DNA from: Crotophaga sulcirostris
Taxonomy: Eukaryota; Chordata; Aves; Cuculiformes; Crotophagidae
Assembly: GCA_013397455.1 (NCBI GenBank)
Contig: VYZB01000535.1
Location: 161,999-225,998, forward strand
DNA length: 64,000 bases
Reading direction: 5' to 3'
In this document: positions 12,871-24,845 of the stretch, in pieces
Position numbering within the stretch: the first letter of the stretch is position 1
How the letters are laid out: the number at the start of each line of letters is the position of its first letter
Notes under the pieces: model-generated
Database searches by the model: none
What the model saw: only the letters and a program-made list of their open reading frames with translations
Told to the model about the DNA's origin: nothing
Made by a program: the position numbers and the translations under genes

Positions 12871-15800
12871 AATAACTTCCCTATTCATGGACAATAAGGT
12901 TCAAATTGTACTTTTCTTTAACACAACATTAACTCTCAAAGAGCTGGAAATTCCGTATTCCGTTCCCTCAGCTTAGATTCCAAATCAGTCACTGAGAACA
13001 TTATATGAGCAGTAATCCCATTAAATATATCATCTTGCAAATATCTAAATCCAGTTAATTAACTTGTATTGCAAAAGGACTCCGAGATAGAGTTTTCAGT
13101 GAGCAAACTTACATTTTAGGTTTCTAATTATATCAGAAATAAGTTTCATATCTCCTTTTTATTTAAAAATTAGAGTAAAATCACCTAAAAATCTATCAAC
13201 ATTGGCAAAATAGGTGTTATAGACACACAGAAATTAAAAAAAAAGGGAGTGCTCTTTATTAAACTCTAATCTTGTGGAGATTATATAAAATAGAGGTCCC
13301 ATAAATGTTAAAAAAAAGGAACATTATCTGAAGAAATTTGTAAAATATTTTCCACTTTACTAACTAAACAAAAACAAATGACAGGACATGCAACAATTGA
13401 AGCAATTTTATAGCTCATGAAGAATGAAGTATTACAGTTCCTGTACTTAGAAATCAGTTTACTAAAAGGTAGCACTGATGAGAGCATAAGAAAAATACCA
13501 GAAAAAAATTATTTGCAGCTCAAAATGATTAAAAAAAATTGATAAAACCAGATTTTTCAACAGAGATTAACTAAGTTATTTTATTATGCCTTCTGTTAAG
13601 GTTGGGACACTCTTCCAGCAAAAATATATTTAAAGTAAACTGCTAATTTATGTCTTCATGTGTTTTCACTTCACAAGTATAAAAATAAAGCCAACGAAAG
13701 GCCAGCTCAGGGTGCTGCTCCTCAGGCTCTCAGAGTACTCACCTATGATTTCCTCTCCTTCTCCAAGGGCAGCAACACCTCACTTGGGTCACCAGGACTG
13801 CTGGGGTTTTGTTGCAGAGCAGGATCGACATCCATCAGCAGAGAGCGCGGGGGAGCAGACGGGGCCTCTGCTGTGCTACAGAGCAGGATTCTACACAGGG
13901 ATGGGGTAGGGGTAAATGAATTCTGTATCTTCAAGCTGCCCACAAACTTTTCCTCTGCTTTCAGAAGGAACAGTAGTTGGGAAGCAAAAATATTTTCAAG
14001 TACTTTAAAATAATATGACACCACTCCGAATTTAAAAACTGATTTTAAAAAGGCTTCTTAAAGTACTGTCTGGTCAACAGTGTGTCCAGGTGGCCAAGAA
14101 GGCATTTGTCCAAGATGCCAATGGCATTGTCCAAAAGCTTCTTGAATACGGGGTAGAAAGGATAAACCCTGCAGTCTTTTTAAAAGACTGACCACAACAG
14201 ACAATACATTTGCCTGTCAAAGTAGAAAGAAGATATTTTAGAAACAAATCAGCCACAGTATGTGGTTTGGTGCTTTATTAATTGAATTCTGCCTATATTA
14301 ACAAGCGTTATTACTCTTTTTCTTCAAATTATGCCAATTATGATTTCTCTTATGAAAATAACGATTCATGTTTTAGATTGAGCTGTGTGAACATGAAACA
14401 AAAGCAGTATGGAGTAAAACTGAAAAGAATTCTGAATTATTCCCCTCCAGTTTATCAGCACTTCAGGTCACAGTCCACTCACCATTTATACAAATAGTAC
14501 TTGGTCTCAAAAGAGCTAATAACCACTTAGCCATCAAAGAGAAGCTTCAGAACCTCCACAGCCACATCCTTACTTTATAGGGCCATGAGCAGTATTGTGG
14601 CCACTGGCTGAGCATCACAAAAAAGCCTTTCCCTCAAAATGCAGGGATACATGAATACCGTTATTTTTTCCTCCCTCCACGGAAATCTCTCTCTGTCTTC
14701 CCAGCTGTCCTTTTTCCTTTTGCCTTTATGTCTTTGGCCGTTGTAGCATCTCTTACTCTGATCCTTAGCTTGCCTAAATAATCCACTTGATTTCCCCTGA
14801 AATGGTTAATACCTGTATTTTACCCTTTTTGGATCAAGTTGTTGAATGCGGGAGAGCTTCATGCACGCTAGGACCCTGCAGTAGCACCCTAATGACAGTA
14901 TAATTAGAAGTATCGTTGTGGTAATGATTCTTTTCATCTGGCCAAAAGGTTTTAACAGAAAAGATCTCTTATTCAGCTGGTTTCATGTACCCATTCCCTT
15001 ACCTCTGCGACGCTCCTTTGCTAGGTCAGCACCAGAAGTTAACACTGGGTGTTTGACAAGGCTTCAGACTTTGTGCTCATCAAATTAATTAAAGAGAAAC
15101 ACATCCAAAGCCCAGTGAATTATTTTACTTTTTAAAAATGCTGCCCATTCATCTTGTTTAAAGATTTACCTGGCTCGATGGGTTTGATTAATGAAAAGGA
15201 CAATGGGCCTCTTGTCAGTGCAACCTCCAGTCGCTTGGTTCAGGGTCAGCAGGTTGAGCGAGAGGCCTCCATGTCTATATTTAGTCTCTCTCTACTTTAA
15301 AAATCCAAAGGATTGAAACATTACTGATTTTATCAGCTTGCCACGGTTTGGAGGAAAAGACAAGAACTGTCTTGATCACAAATTTCACTCAACTCTTTTT
15401 TGGATTGTTTAAGCTAAACAGCACACAGCAGATCCCCCCCATGGATGTGCTGGATATAGATAGGTAGGATGACTTTACATTAGCACCAAATCTGAGCCTA
15501 AGAAGGAGAGGACAGACTCTGAGTAATGTAAATGTAAAATGTTAAAATGTAGATTCTTATAAATTGATACTGGGGAATTTTTACAGTAATACACATGATT
15601 GCATAAACACTGGAAAGACAAAAAAGAAGGAGAGGATAGGAATACCATGTTAAATGTTAGTGAGTTTATAAAATAATCATAAATGCCTTGATCCTGCAAA
15701 TATTTCTGCATACAATTAGCTATACCATCACAAATGCTCTTATTATTGGATTGGAGCTTTGATTCTGCCATAAATTTGAAACAAGGTAAAAAAAATCACG

Positions 15801-16153
15801 TGCATCTAAGAAACAGTAATAAATAAGAGCTCTACTAAAAGTCAGTGTGGTCCCCAGCTCTCCTTTGTTTCAATGGAAGGATGCAACCTCCAACAGACTT
15901 ACTGAACTTGGACTACTATGTTGTGTCCTCTCCCTCAGCTCTGCTGCTGCTTGTGTTGGGAAGGGCTGAGCGCTGGCTCCCTCTGCTCTCCACCTGCCTG
16001 CGAGCCAGGTACCAAGAGCTGTTGCCTCCTCGTGATCCAGGCAGTGAGCAGGAGAGCCCTCAGCATGGATTGTAATCTGCCCTCTGGTGATTAGTGCAGT
16101 TAACATTTGGCACTGTCATTAACATTATTTATGCATTACATAACTGCATATTC

Positions 16154-16163
16154 ATTGCGCAAT
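16154..16163. promoter_or_regulatory. Perfect palindromic C/EBP-type site ATTGCGCAAT
   Basis: The 10-bp palindrome matches the C/EBP consensus. It lies in a unique AT-rich segment that also has octamer-like ATGCAT and ATGCA words, just upstream of the solo LTR. Function is unproven. Confidence 0.3.
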
Positions 16164-16590
16164 TATTTCATTATGCAACAGTGACAAAGCTTACGCCTTA
16201 CACCTTTCCAAGAGTTTCTTTAGTATAATCAATGGACTGAGCATCTAGCAGTTAATTATGGGTTATGATTATTACTAACTCCTTCTAGTGATATGTTTAT
16301 ATCAGACACAAATCATGCCTATCATCCCAGCAGAGCTGCTGTTGCACAAGGCACCCACACGCACATAACCAGATTGTGCAAAGCAGCCATTCAGTTGCTT
16401 CACTTTAGTGCTTAGGGCCAATGTTTTCAGTTGTGTGAGCTATTAAGCACTAATGCCTGGATCCTCTCCTGTGAGGCTGAATAAGGTTTTCTTACTGCCT
16501 TAAATGCCATAAAAGCAGAGCTGAAACACACATCTGAATCACCCATCTTTAGCCAAAGGAGCTGTACAACAAAAAAGACATTTGTGATTT

Positions 16591-16595
16591 GGAGG
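16591..16595. repeat. 5' target-site duplication of the solo LTR
   Basis: GGAGG directly precedes TGTTCTGG and is repeated exactly at 17210-17214 after the LTR. Five bp is the expected length for ERVL integration. Confidence 0.8.
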
Positions 16596-17209
16596 TGTTC
16601 TGGTTTGACCCACAGTAGAATTAGTTTTCTAACTTCAGCTTAGCTTTGTGTAAAATTTCTGAAAGTTAACTGCATCTTTTTCAGGTAGTGTGTCTGTCTA
16701 GAAGTGATAAGACAGGGCATTAGTATGTAAAAAGGCCACTGCTTATACTTATTTCTATAGAAACCAAGGCAATCCTTGAGCTGCTGGATTGCCCTAAGTC
16801 AAAGAGGTGAGGGAGGTGCAGGGAGGAGTGGACAGGAGAGGTGATCCCAAACTGACCAACAAAGTATTCCACTCCATATTTGTCATATTCGGTGTAAAAC
16901 TGAGGTAACGTAGTAATCGAGGGAGTAGGATACAAATTCGTTGTTTATTATTATTGTTATTATTATCGCTGTTATTATTATTATATTATTGTTGTTGTTA
17001 TTATTATCGTTGTTATTATTATTATTATTATATTATTGTTGTTGTTGTTATTATTATTTCAATACAGCTGTTTTAGTTCCCAACCTGCAAGTCTTTCCCT
17101 CTCATTTCCCTTTCCCCTTTCCATGAGGGTGGGACTGGGAAGGAAACTGGGAGCCCAACTTCTTGGTTTTAGCTGTTGAAACTGGCCAGGCTGGGGCTAA
17201 ACCATGAGA
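16596..17209 (+). mobile_element. Solo LTR of an avian ERVL-type endogenous retrovirus
   Basis: It starts TGTTCTGGTTTGACCC and ends GGGGCTAAACCATGAGA, 614 bp in all. The internal order matches the avian ERVL LTR type as I remember it: a GACCAAC...ATTCCACTCCATAT block, a TATA-like region, a long TTATTA-rich tract (16941-17058), TTTCAATACAGCTG, pyrimidine-rich sequence and the terminal GGCTGGGGCTAAACCA. A perfect 5-bp target-site duplication (GGAGG) lies at 16591-16595 and 17210-17214. No internal gag-pol region is present, so this is a recombination-derived solo LTR. The terminal dinucleotide is GA instead of CA. Plus orientation follows from the polarity of the end motifs. Confidence 0.85.
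16941..17058 (+). repeat. (TTATTA/TTG)n interrupted microsatellite inside the LTR
   Basis: About 118 bp of TTA and TTG triplets with a few TCG interruptions, in the place where avian ERVL LTRs carry a shorter TTATTA run. It may be length-polymorphic. Confidence 0.9.
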
Positions 17210-17214
17210 GGAGG
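17210..17214. repeat. 3' target-site duplication of the solo LTR
   Basis: GGAGG follows the LTR end (CATGAGA) and matches the 5' flank exactly. Confidence 0.8.
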
Positions 17215-19055
17215 GAAGGGCACGGTCCCTAATGTTTAGTCTTGTAAGCAGTTTTTGACAGCTGAAGGACTCTGTCACATGTTACAGTACCTTGATTTTA
17301 AGACAAACCTTTAGGTCCTTTATCAAGAATTAATTGTGCCATTCCAGAATAACTCAACAGTGCACCAAGGCAGTGCTCCTCTGCTCTGTGACGTGCTCTG
17401 CTTCGGGAATCTGGAAGAGCTTCCACAGCTGTCCCATATGCCAAGCCATCTTCAGGGCAGACACCACAACCCCTCCATGACCTTGCTAATTCAGCTGAAA
17501 AACCACGAGAGAAGGTGTCATTAGTGTCTTGGTCCTGAGTTTTGCCTGTGATGTACCCTTGTCTCAAAGTAGATACGGGAGAACGCGCCCTACGATGACT
17601 GACCATGCCTGCAGGAGCATTGGGGAACAACTGGAAGGGAAGCGTTCCCCTCTTACCTGCACCCAGTTCCTATGTGTGTGCCTGCTCTGGTGGTGTGTTT
17701 CAGCCCTCCTAGTCAGCACTGCCTGGGGAAACCCACTCTCATTCAACAGTCACTTTATTCTTGCCAATAAAACACTTACAGCCTTGATCATTTTATCTAC
17801 CCTGTCATCTAGGAAATGCATTCGGATAAAGGGACATTTATTGAACAGGCTTTTATCACACAAGTATTTCTACTAAAGAAAGATTTCCAGGATTCAACTC
17901 TGTGTGTTTAAAATGCAAAATTCAAAGAAGTTTTATTGCCAGACTTTCACTTCTCAATAATTATGTCTTAATTGTTCTGCAAGCGTGCGGCAGAATTAGT
18001 AATAATTTTGAGGTTTTAGCACAGAGGAAAATCCACCCTCCTTCTACTTAATAAATCAAGAAGTTGTATTTTTAATGCTGCTTTTTAAATGCAGCCATGC
18101 ACTAGCATTCTACCCAGACTTTTAAATAGGTAAATACTACTCTGGGATGCTTGCGAGAAAAAAAAAAAAGATTAGAGAGATATGAGAGCACTGGGGGGGG
18201 GGCAAAGAAAAGTGTCATCTTTTCCACATAGCAAGTTAGATAGCAAATATCGTCCTCTAAGAAAAAGGAGATCAGATGCTGAACTCAATTTTTATTGTAT
18301 TAAATTTGAAATACCACATCCCTTCACTCCCATGAGAGAATTTTATGTCACCTTTCACACAGTACTTCTGCAAGAGCCATTCACAATCGTGCTGCCTATG
18401 GTTTTCAAGGCCTAAATTTCTAATGCAGGGAGGTAAATTTTTTTTACTTGTCAGTTATAAAACACCCACCCACTGAAGTTCTGAGCATCTCTTGTCACAG
18501 CTTTGAGATAAAGATTTCCTAATACCCACAAGCCCTGTAAGAAAAATACTGTTTACAAATGAGACATTCTAATGCCTGATATTCCAGACAGCACTAGGTG
18601 TTAGATCTTCTTTTTTGACATCATTACACGTTTCCAGGTGTTAGGTATTCCATTATTTAAGAGTAGGTAGAAAAACCAGACAATAAGTATTCATAAAACG
18701 TCAGACATTCTCCAAAGGGCTGTTTCAGTTAATACAGGCCATAAAGCTCTCACTTTTATTAGGCCTGAAAATGATAGTTTTTTCAAGGAAATTATGTCAC
18801 TACTTAAAATATTTAACCAGAAGAAACTGCTTAGCATCATATCTTTAAACCCCCAAGAAAGAAACTCCAGAGAGTTTCCACTACATTACACCTTTCTGGC
18901 AGCTTTTGCTAGTGTTGCAAAGCTGTACAGGTAAAATAAGAAATAATCTTCCTATCTTGGGTCAAGAATACCAAGGCCATCAATGTTATCTTTGCTCAGG
19001 ACTTGTTCCAAATTGTGTACCCTGCTTGGTGATCAACCATGCTTATTAACCCCTA
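17215..19055. other. Non-coding sequence downstream of the LTR
   Basis: Unique sequence. It contains an A-run at 18157-18169 and a G10 run at 18193-18202. Open frames at 17298-17876 on both strands are unrecognisable and probably chance. Confidence 0.55.
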
Positions 19056-19183
19056 AATCATAGATTCAAAGAACCATTAAGGTTGGATAAGACCTCTAAG
19101 AGCATCCAGCCCAACACCACCAAGGCTACTAAACCACGTCAAGTCCTTTGCAACCCTTCATCTGCATCTTGAATTCTCTAGGG
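19056..19183 (-). mobile_element. CR1 LINE 3' fragment, old
   Basis: It opens AATCATAGATTCAAAGAACC, then AAGGTTGGATAAGACCTCTAAG, a CR1 3' end in reverse complement. It belongs to a different, older subfamily from the copy that follows at 19340. Confidence 0.8.
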
Positions 19184-19339
19184 TATTCGAGTGGACATAG
19201 GGTCAGCTGAAGGTGAGCTCACTTCCGAAACACCTGTGTAGCCAGGTGCACACAAAAACTAAGTTGAAGAGCAGAATTAAGAGCTGAGAGGCAATTTGAA
19301 ATGGCTCTTTACCCTGCAGCTGAAACAGTACCTGAGATG

Positions 19340-19502
19340 CCAGTGCTCAAAGCCCCATCCAACCTGGCCTTGAACACCTCCAGGGATGGGGCAGCCACCA
19401 CTGCTCCGGGCAACCTGGGCCAGGGCCTCCCCACCCTCACATTAAAAAATTTCTTCCTAATATCTAACTTAAACCTCCCCTTTTTCTGCTTAAAAGAAGC
19501 AA
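19340..19502 (-). mobile_element. CR1 LINE fragment lacking its 3' tail
   Basis: It contains AAGCCCCATCCAACCTGGCC, CCAGGGATGGGGCAGCCACC and the CTTCCTAATATCTAACTTAA block in minus orientation. The usual terminal ATTCTATG tail is absent, so the copy has lost its 3' end or was disrupted. Confidence 0.85.
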
Positions 19503-22500
19503 GATGATTCATCTGAAAGGCGACTTTAGATCAAACAAACAGCAAGGATCAGGGAGGCAGAAACCATGTTAAATAGGTTTAAACACCTGCTACTGGTAAG
19601 GTGTGGATATAAAAACAGAATCAAAATATCTGTGTTTGGATGCAGAATGTGTTCCAGCTCCTGCTAGACTTTTGGGTCTGTGACAAATACTTGTAGAGTG
19701 TATTTGTTTGAAGTCTGCAGATCAAAGTCAGCACATAAACCATGCTGTTGCTTAAACCTTTACAAAACTCCCAAGATACTGAAAAACCCATATAGCTAAT
19801 GCAAGGAGAGGAGTAATTCTCTGAGATAGCTGAAAACTATGGTTGTATTTAAGGATTTCACACTGAACATAAATAGATATAACTTACCTGTATGGCTTTA
19901 CAGCACTAGCAAGGGATTTTCACCTCTTGGGGAAAGACTCTTGTTATTTTTACACGTTTTAAAATAGGATGAACAAATAAAAAGCACCAAAGTATCCCAT
20001 TGCTATCCATGCTTCTGACCTCCCAGGATAGGGTCAGAAATCAACTATGCTGCATAGAACTTTAGCTAAATAAGAGGAGTGAAAATGGACATTCTCATGG
20101 TATAGAACATGTTTTCTGAATGGGGACAATCTACCAGAACCTCTTCAGCTGCTATTATAAACTTCTCTGATTTAGCAAATAAACTCTGCAGCAGAGAATC
20201 TATTTGGTGTGTGTGTTCAAGCACGCCACCAAAATTGTTGATGGCATTCTGGTTGTGGTACAGCTCCTGGTTTGCCTTTGTGACTTTTGCTGGATCCTTC
20301 CATACAGTCGTTCTGAAGGTCCCAGATGTTCAGTCTAACAACCCACAAGCCTTATTTGTGTTACAAGCCCCTCACTCTTCAGGCTGTGCTTATTCCTGCA
20401 ACAACAAAGTAGGTATTTCTTTCAATAACATTCACTTGCCATTAGAAAAACATCCTAATTATGAATTCAAAAGTGACAGATTGTGAGATTCAGTTTGCAA
20501 AGATGATGTCACTGGTGGGGAATTGGTGGGTAACCTGCAATTACCTCTTTGAATAAAGACATCAGTGTTGTATCTCAAGAAATAATGGCTAATGATATGT
20601 CTTCCAAAAGGAAATAGCGTTATTAATTACCTTACTGTGAACACACCACTTATTGACAGCTTTGAAGGCCATTCATCCAATTAAGTATAATGACTAAAAG
20701 CTTCATTTGGCCTTCATGGTTATACAGATGGACCAAGAACAGAGAGCGAGATCCTGATTTCATTTATAACCTTCATAAATATTCAGAGAAAGTCACAAAC
20801 ACCCGTGGAGCTACCCTGGTTTCTATTGCTGTGATTAGAGCCAGGCTGTGGCAGGTAATGATGGGATAGAAAGCACTGTAAATTGATACCTCTAATACCT
20901 TGAAGACTTATTGTTGTGCAATAATACAATCTGTCATCTCTTCTGATTGTTACTAAGCACTTTGCTTCCAAGCACTTTCCTATCAACATTTAAGAGGTTT
21001 TTCTTTCCCCGACTATCGTCCAGGCCCACATATGTTTCAGTGACAGATTATTTGGTTGCAACCAGAGCCATATCAAAGTTATTTCTTACTAACGAAACTA
21101 ATTTTTGCAATACTTTACAGTTTCCACATTTTTTTCTCTCGCAGATGAATGTAAAAATCATTCTAAAAATCATTCATTTGCCTCAGTTTTAGGAATCTGC
21201 TTCTTATTTTATTCACACACTGCTGCGAGAAGAATAATGCAACTGAAGCCAACAGAGTTTCTTTGGGTTTTCCTTTTTGAAAGTGAGAACAGAATCTGGC
21301 CCCAGGCATAAAGGATAATTTTTACGGTCCCATCTAGCCATCTCTACAATCCTCATTAACATGCCATTTTGCTGATCAACTATTTTAATGGATGGCAAGA
21401 CAAATCCTAGTGCACTGCTCTAAGGTAGCAGTGTGGCTATTAACATTGCTTCTGCCATCACTGGCTTTTATCTTTGAACAGCAACAGGTTGCTGATGATA
21501 CGTGGTTATCGTTTTCACGTTTTGGAACATCAAAAATGCTGACAGACCAAGGTGGCAACAGTTTGCAAGCACTCAGGTAGAACATCAAAGACCTTACTAA
21601 AGGTTTAGTACACACCAGTAGTGGCAACTGTTTTAGATATACCTGTTACCACCAGTCTAATCACTCAGAAATCTGATACTGATGCTCATATGACATCCAA
21701 GAAATGTTTTTTTCTGTTAAATAGAAAGCAACATTACAGCCAAATGGCAAAGCAACTGCAAGTGCTTTGTTTCTATGCGACACTGAGGAACCAAGAAACT
21801 CACAACCTTGTAACAGCTGACATTGTAGAATAACTTAATGCTGCCAACAGGTCTTGAGGGAATGCAGAATTATATGTAAATATAGCAAGTAAATGTTTTT
21901 AAGTGATAGGTCTTCACCTTGTGCAAACAAGTTGCAACAGCAGTATTTATCAAAAGGGTGCCTGATGCAAAGAAGTCAGATTAATTGTTTATGCAGAAGC
22001 ATTTGGTCTGCATGGCAATGAGTGCAAGCACAGAAAAGAAATGTTTCTAGAAACCACCTCCTTCATGGGAATGACTGTGAATGGACTGGATACGGTGGCA
22101 GCAATTTTAAGCATGATTTTAATACCTTCTGTCCCTTTGCACTGGCTGTGTTCATAACACTTGAGTGTATTTAGGGTTGTCACAAAGAAGGGAGAGTAAC
22201 TGTTACTAAGCAGGGCTGAAGTAACTTGGAGCCTCACACACGAAGGTACCAAACTGCAGGAAAACACACTCCTGCCTGAGGATGCCTGGAAACCCATCCT
22301 CCCAGGGACAAGTGATTTTTTTTGAATTTGAAGCTAGTAGATATTGATCTCTGTATTATCATATTTCTATTGCCATAATTAAGGTCTGACAGTGTGTCAG
22401 ACATTGCTTCCCACAAGATGGGCAGGGATCCCAAGGACTGGTCTGCTTTGCCTTTCCTGGCAGCTGTTCAGAAGTTACATCTGGTCCTATAGTTTCCAAA

Positions 22501-22561
22501 ACAGGGCAATCATTACTTCTACTTGAAAGTGGGATATGGGGCTACTAAAAATATAAATTTT
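19503..22561. other. Non-coding unique sequence
   Basis: No repeats recognised. The stretch at about 20580-20770 has TAATGA/TTATTAATTA words and a repeat-free composition; it is a candidate conserved element. No gene seen. Confidence 0.55.
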
Positions 22562-22766
22562 TACAGCAAGGGTAGTGAGACACTTGCCCAGGTTGCCCAG
22601 AGCAGTGGTGGCTGCCCCATCCCTGGAGGTGTTCAAGGCCAGGTTGGATGGGGCTTGGAGCACCCTGATCCAGTGGGAGGTGTCCCTGCTCATGGCAGGG
22701 GATAGAAACTAGATGATCTTTAAGTTCCCTTCCAACACAAACCATTCTATGATTCTATGATTCTAA
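22562..22766 (+). mobile_element. CR1 LINE 3' fragment
   Basis: It contains the TTGCCCAGAGCAGTGGTGGC and GGAGGTGTCCCTGCTCATGG blocks and ends AACCATTCTATGATTCTATG plus ATTCTA, an intact CR1 tail of repeated 8-bp units. Confidence 0.92.
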
Positions 22767-24392
22767 ATGAAAATTAAAAAAGAGATCGAAAAATAAAAAA
22801 AAACCACTTTAAAAATAAAATAAAATCAGAGTTCTGTTTAGTGCTCTTGCCATGAGAAAATCTCCTGGTGGAGTCAATGAGAGATTATCTTGGGCAGGGA
22901 GTACTGAGCTGGCCTTAACACATTAAAAAATAAATCATATATAGCTGATGTGTGTTGGAGTGGGGGGCAACATTACAGGAAATGGTTATCTTTTCCAAAT
23001 CTTTCCAGAGGGCAGTGTTAAAAAAAGGTTGATGTGATTGAAGCATAATGTCACTACCTGCCTGGAGGAATACGGGATGTTAAGAAGCTGATTAACCTGC
23101 CTTCACAGTGCAAGCATGTCAGCCCTACATTTATATCACATTAACTTTTTATCTGCTGAAGTTGTCCGGCTGCAAAGGCACAGGTAAATGCAAAAGGTAT
23201 GTTTGCTGCAGTGAAAGTGTGAGATGGGAGCTGTGTGCCATGTTTAAAGCAGGGGCTCACCTGAACTCTTTACAAATCTGAGGAGGGTCATCTCCAAGGA
23301 TTTAGTGTAGATCCACGCGTAGCAAAAGGTAATTGAGGGCAAATTACAACCCCTTTAATCAGAGGAACTATTGCTCTTGTCAGTGTTGCTTGGGTTTGCA
23401 CAGAATTTCTTCATGTTGAAAACAGAATTTGATCTAAAGCATGCAAATCTATACTCTATGAATTGTGTCTACATCTCTTTCATGCTCCAGGACAGACCTA
23501 CTGCTAAACAACTGTTCTGGTGTGGCCTCCCCCAGCTCAGTAACTAACGCTTCTCTTGACTTACAAATCAGAGTTCTCACCCTTGGCTGTTAGGAGTTTC
23601 TATTCTGGGCTTGGGCAGCGCTCCTGGAATGCAGCAGAGCATGACTGGGTGCTGCATCTTCTCCGTGCAGGGAAGAGTCTCCCAGGAAGAGCACCCAGAG
23701 GTTTGAGGACAGCCCACAAAGCTCCAGCAGAGAGCCCTGGAGGCAAACACATGCATGCCAGCTCATGCCTCTTAAAACTGTAAGAACTGGCTGTTCCAGA
23801 GCATACATCACAAGATTCCCAACCTTGCTGACACCTCAATGCCTGATGGAACACCAATGAACAGCATCATTACTCTTAAAGTCATTAATAAATTCACTTA
23901 TTCCCAGGTGGCTCTCAAAGGTCTAAGCTTATTCACTTGGATTACAGTGAGTTCATAACTTCTCCCACTGCCAGCAGAAGAGAACCTTATGTTAAAATCA
24001 TATCAAATTATAGATTAAGAAATGTTAGGGATATACGTTTATAAAGTCAAATGCTCCAAAGCAGAGAAGCAACAGAATCAAGGTTGCCTGACTATTCACA
24101 TCTAATTTTTTGACAGGATGTGCTGAGCTCACGTTAAGAGCTGAAATTATACTTCTTGCTCTCTCCCTGTCCCCTCTCAGTTAATGAGAGAAGTCAAGAT
24201 TTAAAGACTCGTTTATCAGAGATTTTGATAGGCCCTCAACTGTCTTGCATCTGACAGGTTTCATACTGGCTAACTAATTATTTTACAGCACCAAAGGGAG
24301 ATGAACTGGCCCTAACGCCTCCGCAGCTGACGTGGAAGCACAGAGCCCACAGTCAGTTCTGACTGATGGATGAACAAACAACGCAGAGATTT

Positions 24393-24845
24393 TCATAGAA
24401 TCATTATGGTTGGAAAAGACCTCTAAGATTATCCAGTCCAACTGTCAGCCCAACCCTACTGTGCCTACTGAACCATGTCCCCAAGTGCCACGGCCACACG
24501 TTTTTTGAACCCCTCCAGGGATGGAGACTCCCCCACTGCCCTGGGCAGCCTCTGCCAGGGCTTCACCTCTCTGCCAGTAAAGAAATTGTTCCCAATATCC
24601 AATCTCAGCCTCCCCTGGCACAACTTCAGGCCATTTCCTCTCATCCCATTACTTGTTACTTAGGAGAAAAGACCAGCACCCATCTCACTACAACCTCCTT
24701 TCAGGAGCTCCAGAGAGCAATGAAGTCTCCCCTCAAACTCCTCCTCTCCAGACTAAACAATCCTATTTCCTTCAGCTTCCCCTTATAAGACTTGTTCTCC
24801 AGACCCTTCACCAGCTTTGTTGCCCTTTTGGTCCATTCAGCCAAA
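24393..24845 (-). mobile_element. CR1 LINE 3' fragment (about 450 bp, one of the two longest)
   Basis: It starts TCATAGAATCATTATGGTTG and runs through CCAGGGATGGAGACTCCCCC, TCCAATCTCAGCCTCCCCTG, TTTCCTCTCATCCCATTACT and CTTGTTCTCCAGACCC to TTTGTTGCCC. It belongs to the subfamily group with CCTACTGAACCATGTCCCCA. Non-coding remnant. Confidence 0.92.

Larger units (their letters stand above)
5047..16590. other. Non-coding gene-desert-like sequence
   Basis: Apart from a tiny CR1 end (7494-7540), the CRE-like palindrome (7816) and the CpG-dense segment (12775-12870), this is unique AT-rich sequence. Unique segments at about 7300-7410, 15120-15300 and 16090-16330 look like candidate regulatory elements. 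Scattered open frames of 60-134 codons match no family I know and show no codon or splice structure. Confidence 0.6.

Noticed and set aside
16941..17126. 61-codon frame with Ile/Leu runs that resembles a membrane segment
   Set aside because: Translation of the TTATTA/TTG microsatellite in the LTR.
17298..17876. Open frames of 110 and 115 codons on opposite strands beside the LTR
   Set aside because: Considered as a retroviral remnant or a pseudogene. The target-site duplication closes the LTR at 17214, the peptides show no retroviral or other motifs, and no splice structure is visible.
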